From assembly GCF_042664795.1 (NCBI RefSeq), contig NZ_JBHTBN010000006.1:124001-188000 (forward strand): a stretch of DNA of 64,000 bases, read 5' to 3'. This stretch comes from Jejudonia soesokkakensis. GTDB lineage: Bacteria; Bacteroidota; Bacteroidia; Flavobacteriales; Flavobacteriaceae. This document shows positions 48,774 to 57,771 of the stretch, in pieces. The notes under the pieces are model-generated. The model made no database searches. It saw only the letters and a list, made by a program, of their open reading frames with translations, and had not been told where the DNA came from. Within the stretch, counting starts at the first letter, position 1. Each line of letters begins with the position of its first letter. A program made the position numbers and the translations under genes.

Positions 48774-50162
48774 GTGTTTCTTTCACAATACACCAAAGAA
48801 TTTAAGTATAATTTATCATTGGCGACTCCTGTTATTCTAGGGATGTTGGGGCATACGGTTGTGGCATTGGTCGATAATATTATGGTAGGACAATTGGGTA
48901 CGGCAGAGTTAGCAGCGGTATCACTTGGTAACAGTTTTATGTTTATTGCCATGTCTTTGGGAATTGGTTTCTCAACGGCGATTACACCGCTTATCGCAGA
49001 AGCAGACAGTGAAGGGAATTTTGATAAAGGCAAGTCTTCGTTTAAACACGGACTGTTTTTATGTACTGTTTTAGGAATCGTTTTATTTCTTTCAGTTTTT
49101 ATAGCGAAACCTTTATTGCATGTAATGAAACAACCGGTTGAGGTGGTTGAAATTGCAATGCCATACCTTACCTGGGTGGCGGTGTCATTGATTCCGCTTA
49201 TTATCTTTCAGGCGTTTAAGCAGTTTAGTGATGGCTTGTCAATGACGCGTTACCCTATGTACGCTACTATTTTGGCGAATGTGGTCAACGTCGTTCTCAA
49301 TTATATTTTTATCTTCGGAAAGTTTGGAGCACCAGAATTAGGGGTTGTAGGTGCAGCCATTGGTACACTGGCATCCCGACTGATCATGGTGGCGTATTTA
49401 TGGTATATATTATCACAAAAGACAAAATCCAGAGAATATGTGCTGCATATTAAGTTGTTTCAGTTGTCTAAAGCAATGCTGAAAAAGCTGATAAGCCTTG
49501 GTTTTCCTTCTGCTTTACAAATGTTTTTTGAAGTGGCTATTTTCACCTCTGCGATTTGGCTTTCAGGTATTTTGGGAAAAAACCCACAAGCTGCCAATCA
49601 GATAGCATTAAACCTTGCCTCTATGACGTTTATGGTTGCAATGGGTTTTAGTGTGGCTGCGATGATTCGAGTTGGTAATCAGAAAGGATTACAGCGTTTT
49701 AGGGAATTAAAGCGCATTGCAAGCTCTATCTTTTTACTCTCCACAATTTTAGCGACAGTCTTTGCTATTTTCTTTTTAATCTTTTATGAGCCTTTGCCAA
49801 AGCTATACCTCGATTATGATAATTTAGAAAACTTTCAGGATAATTTTGAAGTAGCTTCTATTGCAGCAAAACTGTTGTTGATAGCAGCTATATTTCAGAT
49901 TTCAGATACCGTTCAAGTAGTCGCATTGGGCGTTTTACGAGGTATGCAGGATGTAAAAATCCCAACCGTAATTACCTTTATCGCATATTGGTTGGTAGGA
50001 TTTCCTATCATGTATTATTTAAGTATGTATACCGAATATGAAAGTGCTGGCATCTGGATAGGATTACTGGCTGGACTAACGGTTTCAGGCGTATTGTTGT
50101 ACATTCGGTTTTTATATCTATCGAATAAGTTGATTGTTTCTTCGGAAGCTTCCAAGGAGTGA
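48774..50162 (+). CDS. MATE-family multidrug exporter
   Basis: A 462-residue protein with 12 predicted spans and MATE signatures: PVILGMLGHTVVALVDNIMVGQLGTAELAAVSLGNS in span 1-2 and a second-half counterpart ALQMFFEVAIFTSAIWLSGILG. It should export cationic drugs or metabolites using Na+ or H+. The start is GTG at 48774 because no ATG fits and the promoter lies just upstream. It stands alone. Confidence 0.94.
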   Translation: MFLSQYTKEFKYNLSLATPVILGMLGHTVVALVDNIMVGQLGTAELAAVSLGNSFMFIAMSLGIGFSTAITPLIAEADSEGNFDKGKSSFKHGLFLCTVLGIVLFLSVFIAKPLLHVMKQPVEVVEIAMPYLTWVAVSLIPLIIFQAFKQFSDGLSMTRYPMYATILANVVNVVLNYIFIFGKFGAPELGVVGAAIGTLASRLIMVAYLWYILSQKTKSREYVLHIKLFQLSKAMLKKLISLGFPSALQMFFEVAIFTSAIWLSGILGKNPQAANQIALNLASMTFMVAMGFSVAAMIRVGNQKGLQRFRELKRIASSIFLLSTILATVFAIFFLIFYEPLPKLYLDYDNLENFQDNFEVASIAAKLLLIAAIFQISDTVQVVALGVLRGMQDVKIPTVITFIAYWLVGFPIMYYLSMYTEYESAGIWIGLLAGLTVSGVLLYIRFLYLSNKLIVSSEASKE

Positions 50163-50282
50163 AAAATCTTTCCGAAGCCATTTTTTTTCTGAAACTTTTG
50201 TAACTTTTTTATAGATTTCCTATCCTATAGATGTTGCTTCTTCTGAAGCTATTAATCAATCATTTAAAATAATCATACAATT

Positions 50283-51083
50283 ATGAATGCACACGAAATA
50301 GACTATACCATTTACGGGGAAGAAATGCAATATGTAGAAATTGAATTGGATCCAAATGAAGGCGTTGTTGCCGAAGCAGGTAGCTTTATGATGATGGACA
50401 ACGGAATTAAGATGGAAACCATTTTTGGCGATGGATCGGCTCAGGATAATAGTATGATGGGGAAGATCTTTGGAGCTGGGAAAAGGCTTCTTACAGGTGA
50501 AAGCCTGTTTATGACTGCCTTTTACAATACGGTGCCTGGTAAAAAGAAAGTAAGTTTTGCTTCTCCCTATCCAGGAAAGATTATAGCAATTGATCTACAG
50601 AAATTCAAAGGAAAATTTATTTGTCAGAAGGACGCATTTTTATGCGCTGCAAAAGGAGTTTCTATCGGAATTGAATTTTCAAAAAAACTAGGAAGAGGAC
50701 TTTTCGGTGGCGAAGGCTTTATCATGCAGAAATTGGAAGGCGACGGAATGGCATTTGTGCATGCAGGAGGAACAACTGCTACGAAAGAGCTGGCAGCAGG
50801 AGAAACCTTAAAAATTGATACAGGATGTATTATAGGGTTTGATCATACAGTGAATTATGACATAGAATTTATTGGCGGAATTAAAAACACACTCTTTGGA
50901 GGCGAAGGGTTATTTTATGCCACCTTAACCGGACCAGGAACTGTGTTTGTGCAATCACTGCCTTTTAGCCGATTAGCAAAACGCGTTTGGAAAGCAGCCC
51001 CTCAAGGTGGTGGAAGAGATAAAGGTGAAGGCAGTATTTTAGGTGGTTTGGGAGATTTATTGGATGGGGATAACCGATTTTAA
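50283..51083 (+). CDS. AIM24 / TIGR00266 family protein
   Basis: A 266-residue protein with the all-beta AIM24 fold: MQYVEIELDPNEGVVAEAGSFMMMD at the start, SFASPYPGKIIAIDL, and the GLFGGEGFIMQKLEGDGMAFVHAGGT and LFGGEGLFYATLTGPGTVFVQSLP repeats typical of TIGR00266. The C-terminal tail is Gly-rich. It is a cytoplasmic protein of unknown function. It stands alone. Confidence 0.93.
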   Translation: MNAHEIDYTIYGEEMQYVEIELDPNEGVVAEAGSFMMMDNGIKMETIFGDGSAQDNSMMGKIFGAGKRLLTGESLFMTAFYNTVPGKKKVSFASPYPGKIIAIDLQKFKGKFICQKDAFLCAAKGVSIGIEFSKKLGRGLFGGEGFIMQKLEGDGMAFVHAGGTTATKELAAGETLKIDTGCIIGFDHTVNYDIEFIGGIKNTLFGGEGLFYATLTGPGTVFVQSLPFSRLAKRVWKAAPQGGGRDKGEGSILGGLGDLLDGDNRF

Positions 51084-51196
51084 CACTAATTTTTTTGACA
51101 AATCCCAATTAATTTGATTTTTTTCTGTTATCTTTAAGAAGTTAAACTAACACCTCACGCTATAGAAAAAAACTACGTAACCTAATTTTTATTACT

Positions 51197-51394
51197 ATGC
51201 CCAGAGCGATGTATGATTATACGAAAGCTGTACTCAGTAAAGTCAGTTTTGATGTCAATTTGTTCTGTAAAGAGTTGAAAAAGGCGATGACCAGATTACT
51301 TCCTTATGAAATTGAGGAATTAAAAGTCTGGGTGGATGCTCTTATAAAACAGAACCCCCAACTCAATCAATGTTTAATTCATTTAAAATCATAA
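51197..51394 (+). CDS. Small helical protein, 65 aa
   Basis: A 65-residue soluble protein with two or three helices (AMYDYTKAVLSKVSFDVNLFCKELKKAMTRLL, then EIEELKVWVDALI). It resembles a short protein that I believe is widespread in flavobacteria, without known function. It has its own terminator and is separated from the AIM24 gene by 113 bp. Confidence 0.75.
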   Translation: MPRAMYDYTKAVLSKVSFDVNLFCKELKKAMTRLLPYEIEELKVWVDALIKQNPQLNQCLIHLKS

Positions 51395-51423
51395 AAAAAG
51401 TCCCGTGAAAATGGGACTTTTTT
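51393..51423. terminator. Bidirectional terminator between the 65-aa gene and oxyR
   Basis: Stem AAAAAAAGTCCC / GGGACTTTTTTT with an 8-base loop. The T tract overlaps the oxyR stop codon (51422-51424), so it serves both converging genes. Confidence 0.88.
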
Positions 51424-52357
51424 AGTTTTTAGGCGAAATTATTTTTACATCTTGAAACGCAATGGCTCCGCGAACTATACCTGCAATGACATCATATAGG
51501 GCATTAATGATGTGTAATTTTAATTCACTTTTGCTGTAAATGACACTTACTTCACGTGCTGGGGAAGGTTCATTAAAATACCGTAGATTTTCTTTTTGCT
51601 TTTCGGCCAGATCTAGGGTATGTAAATAGGGTAGGAGCGTCATGCCTAGTCCTTCATTAGAAAGCTTGATGAGAGTTTCAAAACTTCCGCTTTCCAGCTG
51701 AAAGGCATCGTCTTTGTGTAGTTTAGAGGCTTTGCAAATATTCAAAACACCATCCCTAAAGCAATGACCATCCTGCAATAAAAGCATATCATCCAAATCA
51801 AGATCTTTTCCGTCTATTTTATTTTTTGAAGCGAGTCGATGATTGTTAGGAATGTATCCTACAAAGGGCTCGTAATACAAAGCTCTTTCTTTAATATTGG
51901 CATGATCAAGTGGCGTAGCAGCAATGGCAGCATCCAAGTGGCCGTCAATTATTTTTGTGATAATCTCTTCGGTAGTAAGCTCTTCAATCTTTAAATGAAC
52001 TTTAGGATACCGGTTTGTAAAATTCTTTAAAAACATAGGCAGTAACGTAGGCATAATGGTCGGGATGATGCCTAAGTGAAAATCACCACCTACAAATCCT
52101 TTCTCCTGATCCACCACATCTTGCATTCGCTCGCTTTCATTCACAATATTTTTCGCCTGTGTAACTATCTTCTTACCTAAGGTAGTAAGCTCTATAGGCT
52201 TCTTACTTCGGTCAAAAATTAGAATGTCCAGCTCGTCCTCTAGTTTTTGTATTTGCATACTTAAGGTTGGCTGGGTGACAAATGTTTTTTCTGCTGCTTT
52301 TGTGAAGTTTTGATGCTCTGCTACGGCAAGTACATATTTAAGTTGTGTGATTGTCAT
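51422..52357 (-). CDS. oxyR: LysR-type peroxide sensor OxyR
   Basis: A 311-residue LysR-type regulator. The N-terminal winged helix is MTITQLKYVLAVAEHQNFTKAAEKTFVTQPTLSMQIQKLE. In the effector domain the peroxide-sensing pair is Cys199 and Cys208 in DGHCFRDGVLNIC, at exactly the E. coli OxyR numbering. Oxidation by H2O2 forms a disulphide and activates defence genes. No katG, ahpC or dps gene is in the window. Its own promoter region (52358-52452) holds a direct repeat ACAATAG, 13 bp apart. Confidence 0.95.
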   Translation of the reverse strand: MTITQLKYVLAVAEHQNFTKAAEKTFVTQPTLSMQIQKLEDELDILIFDRSKKPIELTTLGKKIVTQAKNIVNESERMQDVVDQEKGFVGGDFHLGIIPTIMPTLLPMFLKNFTNRYPKVHLKIEELTTEEIITKIIDGHLDAAIAATPLDHANIKERALYYEPFVGYIPNNHRLASKNKIDGKDLDLDDMLLLQDGHCFRDGVLNICKASKLHKDDAFQLESGSFETLIKLSNEGLGMTLLPYLHTLDLAEKQKENLRYFNEPSPAREVSVIYSKSELKLHIINALYDVIAGIVRGAIAFQDVKIISPKN

Positions 52358-52452
52358 CTTCAGTAAAATTTATAGTAAAGATACAAAACTATTGTCAAAT
52401 TCTATTGTTGAATATGGTCTACTATGAAGTTTGCTTTAACCTTTAAAGAATA

Positions 52453-53733
52453 TCAATCTAAAATACACGAAAAACATTGAAAATATTGTCTGGGGATATC
52501 GATGTCTTCAAGTCCGATAAGAGGTTCAGTAGGCCTTGGCTTATCGTTTAAAATAGTTTTAAATTTTATAGCGTAGTCCATCAAATCATCCCTTCTCTTT
52601 TTTAATTTTTTTTCAATTGTTTTGGCATCTAAATCATAAATAGGTTTAGGCCATGTACGCAAAGCATTCTCAATTACGTCGTCTGTTAAATTCTGTTGTA
52701 GAAATTTTGCTTCTCGTAAAAATGTTTCTTCAGGCGTATCTTTTAAAAAATAAGAATCAAAATCGTACAGAAGTCCTGGCAGGTAATCAATTTCCTCCTC
52801 AAATGGGCGTAATTTGGGTTCAATTGTCTTATTGGAAAGTAACGTTGGTAGAATTCCATCCAAAGTAAAAAATGCATTATCGCGGTCTGCCGCGATAGGA
52901 ATACCAATCAAACTATCTCCTCTTTTTTGCATAGCCCAGCCCCATTGTTTAGCATGTCGATCCCAATCTCCTATATACAAATCTAAAAGTCTAGCTCTAA
53001 CAAGTGCTGCTTCGTCAATATGAATTAAATTCCTTTTTTTATATTTTAACTCAATTAAGTCTTTAGTATCTATAATCTCTTCCACATTCGTAATTGAGGT
53101 CCAGTTTTTTTTACCTTCACTTTCGTATTCTAGAAAATACAGTTTATTCCCAAATTCTTCATTGCGTTCGTTTAGCCAATATTGTTTAGGAAGATATATT
53201 AATTTTGGGTGTGTATGCAATACATGAAGTTTTTCTGCAAGATAAGCAGCGGGTAGAGCTCCATAGGGATGTTGTGCTGATATTCCATCAATAATCAAAT
53301 TTTCGATACCTATAAGTTTGGCATATTGTGGAATTAATGCCTCAGGATTTTTATTTATACTTCTTAAAGTATATACAATTCCATTGGGTGCTTTTAGTTC
53401 AAGAGATTTTGTTTGTTTGCCTCCTCCCTCTTCTATAAATGTCATCCCACCAAACAAAGTGTCCAAATACACAATCTTAGCTTTAACTGGCGCTTCCCAA
53501 GTTTTTCTATAATGTTCACCTTGCATTAGGTGTTTAATATTATTTCCGTCATATTGTGAACTAGCAGCTACAGTAACCCATTTTTTTGTAGCATACGAAA
53601 TAGAATCGAAACCATTTTTGTTTATTAATAAAGAATTCTTAGGCGTTTGTGGTTGACTCCAAAAAGATAAATATGCTAAAACGATGAAGCCTACAAGTAG
53701 GATTCCAATAACTATAAAAATCTTTTTAACCAC
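52453..53733 (-). CDS. Membrane-anchored FAM20/HipA-like kinase-fold protein
   Basis: A 426-residue protein with one N-terminal hydrophobic segment (residues 5-23) and a large domain that should face the periplasm. Two motifs recall the FAM20/HipA kinase lineage: LLDLYIGDWDRHAKQWGW (about 255-272; compare GNxDRHxxN) and PIAADRDNAFFTLDG (about 286-300; compare the DxGRAF metal site). Similar DWDRH...DRDxAFF stretches occur in larger Bacteroidota outer-membrane proteins, from memory. A phosphotransferase is an inference; the substrate is unknown. It stands alone. Confidence 0.7.
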   Translation of the reverse strand: MVKKIFIVIGILLVGFIVLAYLSFWSQPQTPKNSLLINKNGFDSISYATKKWVTVAASSQYDGNNIKHLMQGEHYRKTWEAPVKAKIVYLDTLFGGMTFIEEGGGKQTKSLELKAPNGIVYTLRSINKNPEALIPQYAKLIGIENLIIDGISAQHPYGALPAAYLAEKLHVLHTHPKLIYLPKQYWLNERNEEFGNKLYFLEYESEGKKNWTSITNVEEIIDTKDLIELKYKKRNLIHIDEAALVRARLLDLYIGDWDRHAKQWGWAMQKRGDSLIGIPIAADRDNAFFTLDGILPTLLSNKTIEPKLRPFEEEIDYLPGLLYDFDSYFLKDTPEETFLREAKFLQQNLTDDVIENALRTWPKPIYDLDAKTIEKKLKKRRDDLMDYAIKFKTILNDKPRPTEPLIGLEDIDIPRQYFQCFSCILD

Positions 53734-53840
53734 GCTGATTGAGTATTGTAGATATTAAAAATAATAAAAAGGTATAGAGTGGAGAACAAATTTTAGGTAT
53801 TGCTATAAAAGATTTATGTCTTTGTAAACAGTCTATAAAT

Positions 53841-53877
53841 AAAAAAGCCCGTACACATTGACGTTACGAGCTTTTAA
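53841..53877 (-). terminator. Intrinsic terminator of tRNA-Ser
   Basis: On the minus strand the stem AAAGCTCGTA / TACGGGCTTT (one G-T pair) is followed by a run of T. It starts a few bases after the tRNA. Confidence 0.78.
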
Positions 53878-53879
53878 AG

Positions 53880-53964
53880 CGGAGAAAGAGGGATTCGAAC
53901 CCCCGGAGGTGTGACCCTCAACAGTTTTCAAGACTGCCGCATTCGACCACTCTGCCATTTCTCC
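53880..53964 (-). tRNA. tRNA-Ser(TGA)
   Basis: The 85-nt minus-strand sequence folds with acceptor GGAGAAA/TTTCTCC, discriminator G, anticodon loop CTTGAAA giving anticodon TGA, a long variable arm as expected for serine, and T arm GGGGG-TTCGAAT-CCCTC (outer G-C pairs good). It reads UCA. CCA is not encoded. Confidence 0.96.
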
Positions 53965-54073
53965 TTGAGTGCCTCATCAGCTATTTGCTGAATGCGGGTG
54001 CAAATATAACAACCTTTTTAAAACTTCTGAAAGGAAATCTATAAAAAAAGAAAATTATTTTTACTTTAAATCC

Positions 54074-54799
54074 TTACTTTCTCGCAATACAAAAAGTACT
54101 TACACCAAATGGAAAAGAGACCCTCTGCAACAGCTTGTTTTCTGCGTTGATAATTTTAAATAATAAGCCATTTGCTTTTGGAATTCCTCCAAGATCCCCT
54201 GTAGTATTTTTCTTATTGCTTAGGTTACGTAGCTTGCGAGCTAAATAAACTGGTGTAAATAATAAAAAATTCCAGTAACTGGCTTTGCTTATTCTAAAAC
54301 CAGCCTCTTGCATTTTACTTTTCAATTGTGATAAGGTATACCTCCTGTAATGTAGATTTACTTCGTCATGCGGACTCCACAAGCTCATAAATGCCGGGAC
54401 AAATACCATGATCTGCCCACGAAGCGACACTAAGTTATACCAGTTTTGCAATGCAACTACATCATTTTTAAGATGCTCTAGGCAATCAGAAGCAATCACA
54501 ACATCAAATTCTACTTCTAACGCAATTTTTTCTGCATCCATCACAAATACATGTACCAATCCGTTTGCTTTTGCATTGGCAATTGCTTTTTCACTTACAT
54601 CAATTCCGTAAAGATTTTCTTTTTTAAATCCGTCTTCCAATAACTCATTCAGCAAAATTCCCGAAGAACATCCAATATCAAGAATTTTAGCATCTCGCGG
54701 TAGGCTATTTAGCAAATCTCGTATATACCTGCGCCTTGATTTAAACCAGAAATGTTCGGTTTCAATTTCATGGTATTTTTTTTCAAAATTTGCTTTCAT
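54074..54799 (-). CDS. Class I SAM-dependent methyltransferase
   Basis: A 241-residue Rossmann methyltransferase with motif I ILDIGCSSGILLNEL (about 40), motif II GIDVSEKAIANAKANG, and the DVVIASDCLEHL segment. The C-terminal third (SYWNFLLFTPVYLARKLRNL) is hydrophobic-rich, as in methyltransferases of lipid or polysaccharide pathways. It lies 3 bp downstream of the GT-C-like gene, so it probably modifies the same glycan or lipid. The exact substrate is unknown. Confidence 0.88.
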   Translation of the reverse strand: MKANFEKKYHEIETEHFWFKSRRRYIRDLLNSLPRDAKILDIGCSSGILLNELLEDGFKKENLYGIDVSEKAIANAKANGLVHVFVMDAEKIALEVEFDVVIASDCLEHLKNDVVALQNWYNLVSLRGQIMVFVPAFMSLWSPHDEVNLHYRRYTLSQLKSKMQEAGFRISKASYWNFLLFTPVYLARKLRNLSNKKNTTGDLGGIPKANGLLFKIINAENKLLQRVSFPFGVSTFCIARK

Positions 54800-54802
54800 C
54801 TG

Positions 54803-56404
54803 TTACCTTTTAAGGGATGGCGAATATACTTCAAATTGATTGGTTTCCTCAATCAGGTACCAATTTGCTTTCACTAACTTTAGTAGTTCATAATCCATAA
54901 AGTCTTTTTCTGAAAATTCTGTCTTCTCAATAAATACTACACTATTTTTCGCTTTTAATTCTGAAAATAAATCCTTCGCTTTATAATTGATTTCTACATC
55001 ATGGGGCCAGTCGGTTCCTATTGGATTTACAGTTTTTGTGAGGTAGTGAGCCAAAGTAACAGTTGGTAGTACTGTAAAATTAGAGTATTCTGAAGCTAAT
55101 TCTTTTAACTCAGTATATTTTTCATATGTTTCCTGATCACTTTTTATAGTTGTCAACTGCGGAAAGATTTCTCCCATTGAATAGGTTAATTGCTCCCTGT
55201 CTGAATCTCTATAAATGGTCTGATAGCCAATAAAAAAAGTAACTAAAAAGCCAATAATTGTGAGGCCATATACACTATAAGTGATTTTGTTTTCACTTCG
55301 GTCTTTAGTAAAATAGAGGTCATATAACCCAAATACTATAGGCAGTGAAAAAAGGATAGGAGTTTTAAATCCACCACTAATAGAAGCACTCCAGCTTAAA
55401 GACAATAATAAAAATAATAACAGGTACTTCGTATTCTTCCGAAGCATAAATAAACCATGTATTACAGCTATTATAAATAGTACTTGTAGCAGCGAACTTT
55501 TAACAACCCGAATGCTATCTTCCTGTTGGTACATGCTAATAAAAGCCGTGATAATAATAATATTCAACACGAGATATCCTAGCTTCCTTTTTCCTAAAAA
55601 CAACCCCATTAACGCCATAAAGATCGCTAATGCTATATATGCGTAATTAAATTTTACAGCCAACCAGTAACTACGTACTCCGGCACTGTAAAGTGATCCT
55701 CCTTCAGTTCTTGTAAATGTTTGTTCGAGCAGTGGTGTCAACGAACCAGTTAGGGCTTTAAACCCTATGTAAAGTCCCAGCCACAATACGCCAAACAGGA
55801 TATAGTATTTTAATCGGTACCAGTCTTTTGTCAGTAATAAATAGAGACCCAAAAAGAAAGGCATAAAATAGAAAGACTGTTTTGAAAAGGTCCCCAAGAT
55901 CATAAAAAGTACTCCAAAAAACAACGCGAGCTTACTTGTCTTGAGCTTCAGAAAAAGAAAAATCCCAATCATCCAGAAAAAGATCCCATCAATGGTATTC
56001 CAGCCCATAGGCGGATAATTATGTATGGAAACGAGCGCACCGATGATCGCTAAATAATAGAGCGTAGTTTTAGACTCTATGCTGAAATGTTCGGTTAATA
56101 ATTTTGCTCCCAAAAAGGAATAGAAAAATACCTGTATGTAAAAAAAACTACGATCCAAAACGTAGCCATACGTTTCAGAAATAAATAGAAAAATAGTGTG
56201 AAAGAACGCCGGAATGGCAGGACGGGTGTAGATAAAGTCTCTATGTGGCAACTCGCCATTATAGATATTCCAGCTGGAACCAAAAATATAGCCTGTATCG
56301 GTACCTTCCAGCCCATAGGGCATATAAAAAATGATGTACAATACACACAATCCATAGAAAAGCACCTGAAAGATCCGTGCCGTCAATGTTGTGTTAACTC
56401 GCAT
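54803..56404 (-). CDS. GT-C-type integral-membrane glycosyltransferase-like protein
   Basis: About 533 residues from the ATG at 56404. The longer frame to 56440 would overlap ftsE by 26 bp, and MRVNTTLTARIF looks like a normal N-terminus. It has roughly 12 spans. The first external loop, DTGYIFGSSWNIYNGELPHRDFIYTRPAIPAFFH, has the GxxPxRDF pattern of GT-C enzymes that use polyprenyl-phosphate sugars. A soluble C-terminal domain follows the last span. It is 10 bp after ftsE and 3 bp before the methyltransferase gene. Confidence 0.8.
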   Translation of the reverse strand: MRVNTTLTARIFQVLFYGLCVLYIIFYMPYGLEGTDTGYIFGSSWNIYNGELPHRDFIYTRPAIPAFFHTIFLFISETYGYVLDRSFFYIQVFFYSFLGAKLLTEHFSIESKTTLYYLAIIGALVSIHNYPPMGWNTIDGIFFWMIGIFLFLKLKTSKLALFFGVLFMILGTFSKQSFYFMPFFLGLYLLLTKDWYRLKYYILFGVLWLGLYIGFKALTGSLTPLLEQTFTRTEGGSLYSAGVRSYWLAVKFNYAYIALAIFMALMGLFLGKRKLGYLVLNIIIITAFISMYQQEDSIRVVKSSLLQVLFIIAVIHGLFMLRKNTKYLLLFLLLSLSWSASISGGFKTPILFSLPIVFGLYDLYFTKDRSENKITYSVYGLTIIGFLVTFFIGYQTIYRDSDREQLTYSMGEIFPQLTTIKSDQETYEKYTELKELASEYSNFTVLPTVTLAHYLTKTVNPIGTDWPHDVEINYKAKDLFSELKAKNSVVFIEKTEFSEKDFMDYELLKLVKANWYLIEETNQFEVYSPSLKR

Positions 56405-56414
56405 GTAGTTGTTT

Positions 56415-57098
56415 TTAAACGGAAGTCTGTACAACTTCAAATATCTGATTTTCGTCGCACTTTAAGGTTTTGGAAGGATACTTTAATAATAAAGCATAGT
56501 CGTGGGTTGCCATTAAAATGGTATTCCCGTTTTTATTGATTTGTTGCAATACTTCCATCACTTCGACACTGGTCTGCGGATCCAAATTACCGGTAGGCTC
56601 ATCAGCAAGAATAAGTTCCGGATCATTTAACAAAGCTCTCGCAATGGCCACACGCTGTTGTTCTCCACCACTTAACTGATAAGGATACTTAAACGCTTTG
56701 GTTTTCATTTTTACTTTGTCCAGCACTTCATTGATCTTACTTTCCATCGCAGTCTTGTCTGTCCAACCTGTAGCAGTGAGTACAAACAACAAATTGTTAT
56801 GTACCGTTCTATCATTTAATAATTTAAAATCCTGAAAAACAACTCCTAGCTTGCGACGTAAAAACGGGATATCGTTCTCTTTTAAAGTAGGCAGATCATA
56901 GCCAACAATTTCACCTTCTCCTTTTTGTAGCGGTAGATCGCCATATAAAGTCTTCATAAAACTACTCTTTCCAGTACCCGTTTTTCCAATAAGATAGACA
57001 AATTCACCTTTTTCTACAGTAACCGAAACATCACTAAGGACAAGGTTTTCACGCTGAAAAATTGAGGCATCTTTTAAATATAATACGGGTTGAGACAT
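56415..57098 (-). CDS. ftsE: Cell division ATP-binding protein FtsE
   Basis: A 227-residue ABC ATPase with Walker A IGKTGTGKSSFM (about 38), signature YQLSGGEQQRVAIARALLNDPE and Walker B LILADEPTGNLD. The FtsE-type features FVYLIGKTGTGKSSF and VVFQDFKLLNDRTVHNNL are clear. With FtsX it regulates septal cell-wall hydrolysis. ftsX is not in the window; in this phylum it is often elsewhere. It lies in one run with the GT-C-like and methyltransferase genes. Confidence 0.93.
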   Translation of the reverse strand: MSQPVLYLKDASIFQRENLVLSDVSVTVEKGEFVYLIGKTGTGKSSFMKTLYGDLPLQKGEGEIVGYDLPTLKENDIPFLRRKLGVVFQDFKLLNDRTVHNNLLFVLTATGWTDKTAMESKINEVLDKVKMKTKAFKYPYQLSGGEQQRVAIARALLNDPELILADEPTGNLDPQTSVEVMEVLQQINKNGNTILMATHDYALLLKYPSKTLKCDENQIFEVVQTSV

Positions 57099-57152
57099 TA
57101 GGATTGTAGATTTACGATTGCTGAATTTGGCTTTTAAAATTCAAAAGTATTG

Positions 57153-57617
57153 CTATTTTTCAAGCTTTTCAATTTTTTCTGAAAGCACTTCAATTTGTTT
57201 TTGCTGTTCTATGGTATACAACGTCAATTCTTCAATTTTCTGAAGTAATAACAAAGTAAACTTTTTTAACTCCATTCCCTCGGTGGCTAATGCTTCAGCC
57301 GAAGGGATTTTGGGCAAATGATGATTTTCTTTAAGATACGTTTCCAATTCATTAAGGGATAGCATGTTATAGTTGACAGCACGTTCTGAAGTACCTGTAT
57401 AATAATGCTCAAACACATAATCTGGCGCGACAGCTCCATTGAGATCGACCAATACTTCCTGCGTGTGTATCTTTCCTTTCACCGTTAATAATTCGTCGGG
57501 AGTTTTGGTACCAATTCCAACTTTTCCATTACTTTCATTGATCACGCCTACATAATTACGCTGTGCAGAACAACTGCCAAGCAAAACAATACAACATATT
57601 AACAATAAATTCTTCAT
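57153..57617 (-). CDS. Lipoprotein with tail-fibre-like chaperone-type C-terminus
   Basis: A 154-residue protein with a lipoprotein signal (MKNLLLICCIVLLGSC). The GIGTKTPDELLTVKGKIHTQEV stretch is a common Bacteroidota module seen at the C-termini of tail-fibre-like proteins. It is followed by LNELETYLKENHHLPKIPSAEALATEGMEL and a coiled coil with two leucine heptads. It is a probable trimeric surface or periplasmic protein. It lies 54 bp upstream of ftsE, so it may start that operon. Confidence 0.82.
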   Translation of the reverse strand: MKNLLLICCIVLLGSCSAQRNYVGVINESNGKVGIGTKTPDELLTVKGKIHTQEVLVDLNGAVAPDYVFEHYYTGTSERAVNYNMLSLNELETYLKENHHLPKIPSAEALATEGMELKKFTLLLLQKIEELTLYTIEQQKQIEVLSEKIEKLEK

Positions 57618-57771
57618 AAGATGCTTCAGATTTAAAAATTGAATGCTCTAAAAATACCTAATTTTATTTTCTAAATACTTTCTGTGGGTATGTAATATAA
57701 TTAAGATTAAAATTTAGCGTTAACTGTGTAACCCAACGCTTGAACATTCAGCAGTTAAAACAACAAAAAAC

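Noticed and set aside
56405..56440. Twelve-codon upstream start of the GT-C-like gene
   Set aside because: It overlaps the end of ftsE, and the internal ATG at 56404 gives a normal spacing of 10 bp and a better N-terminus.
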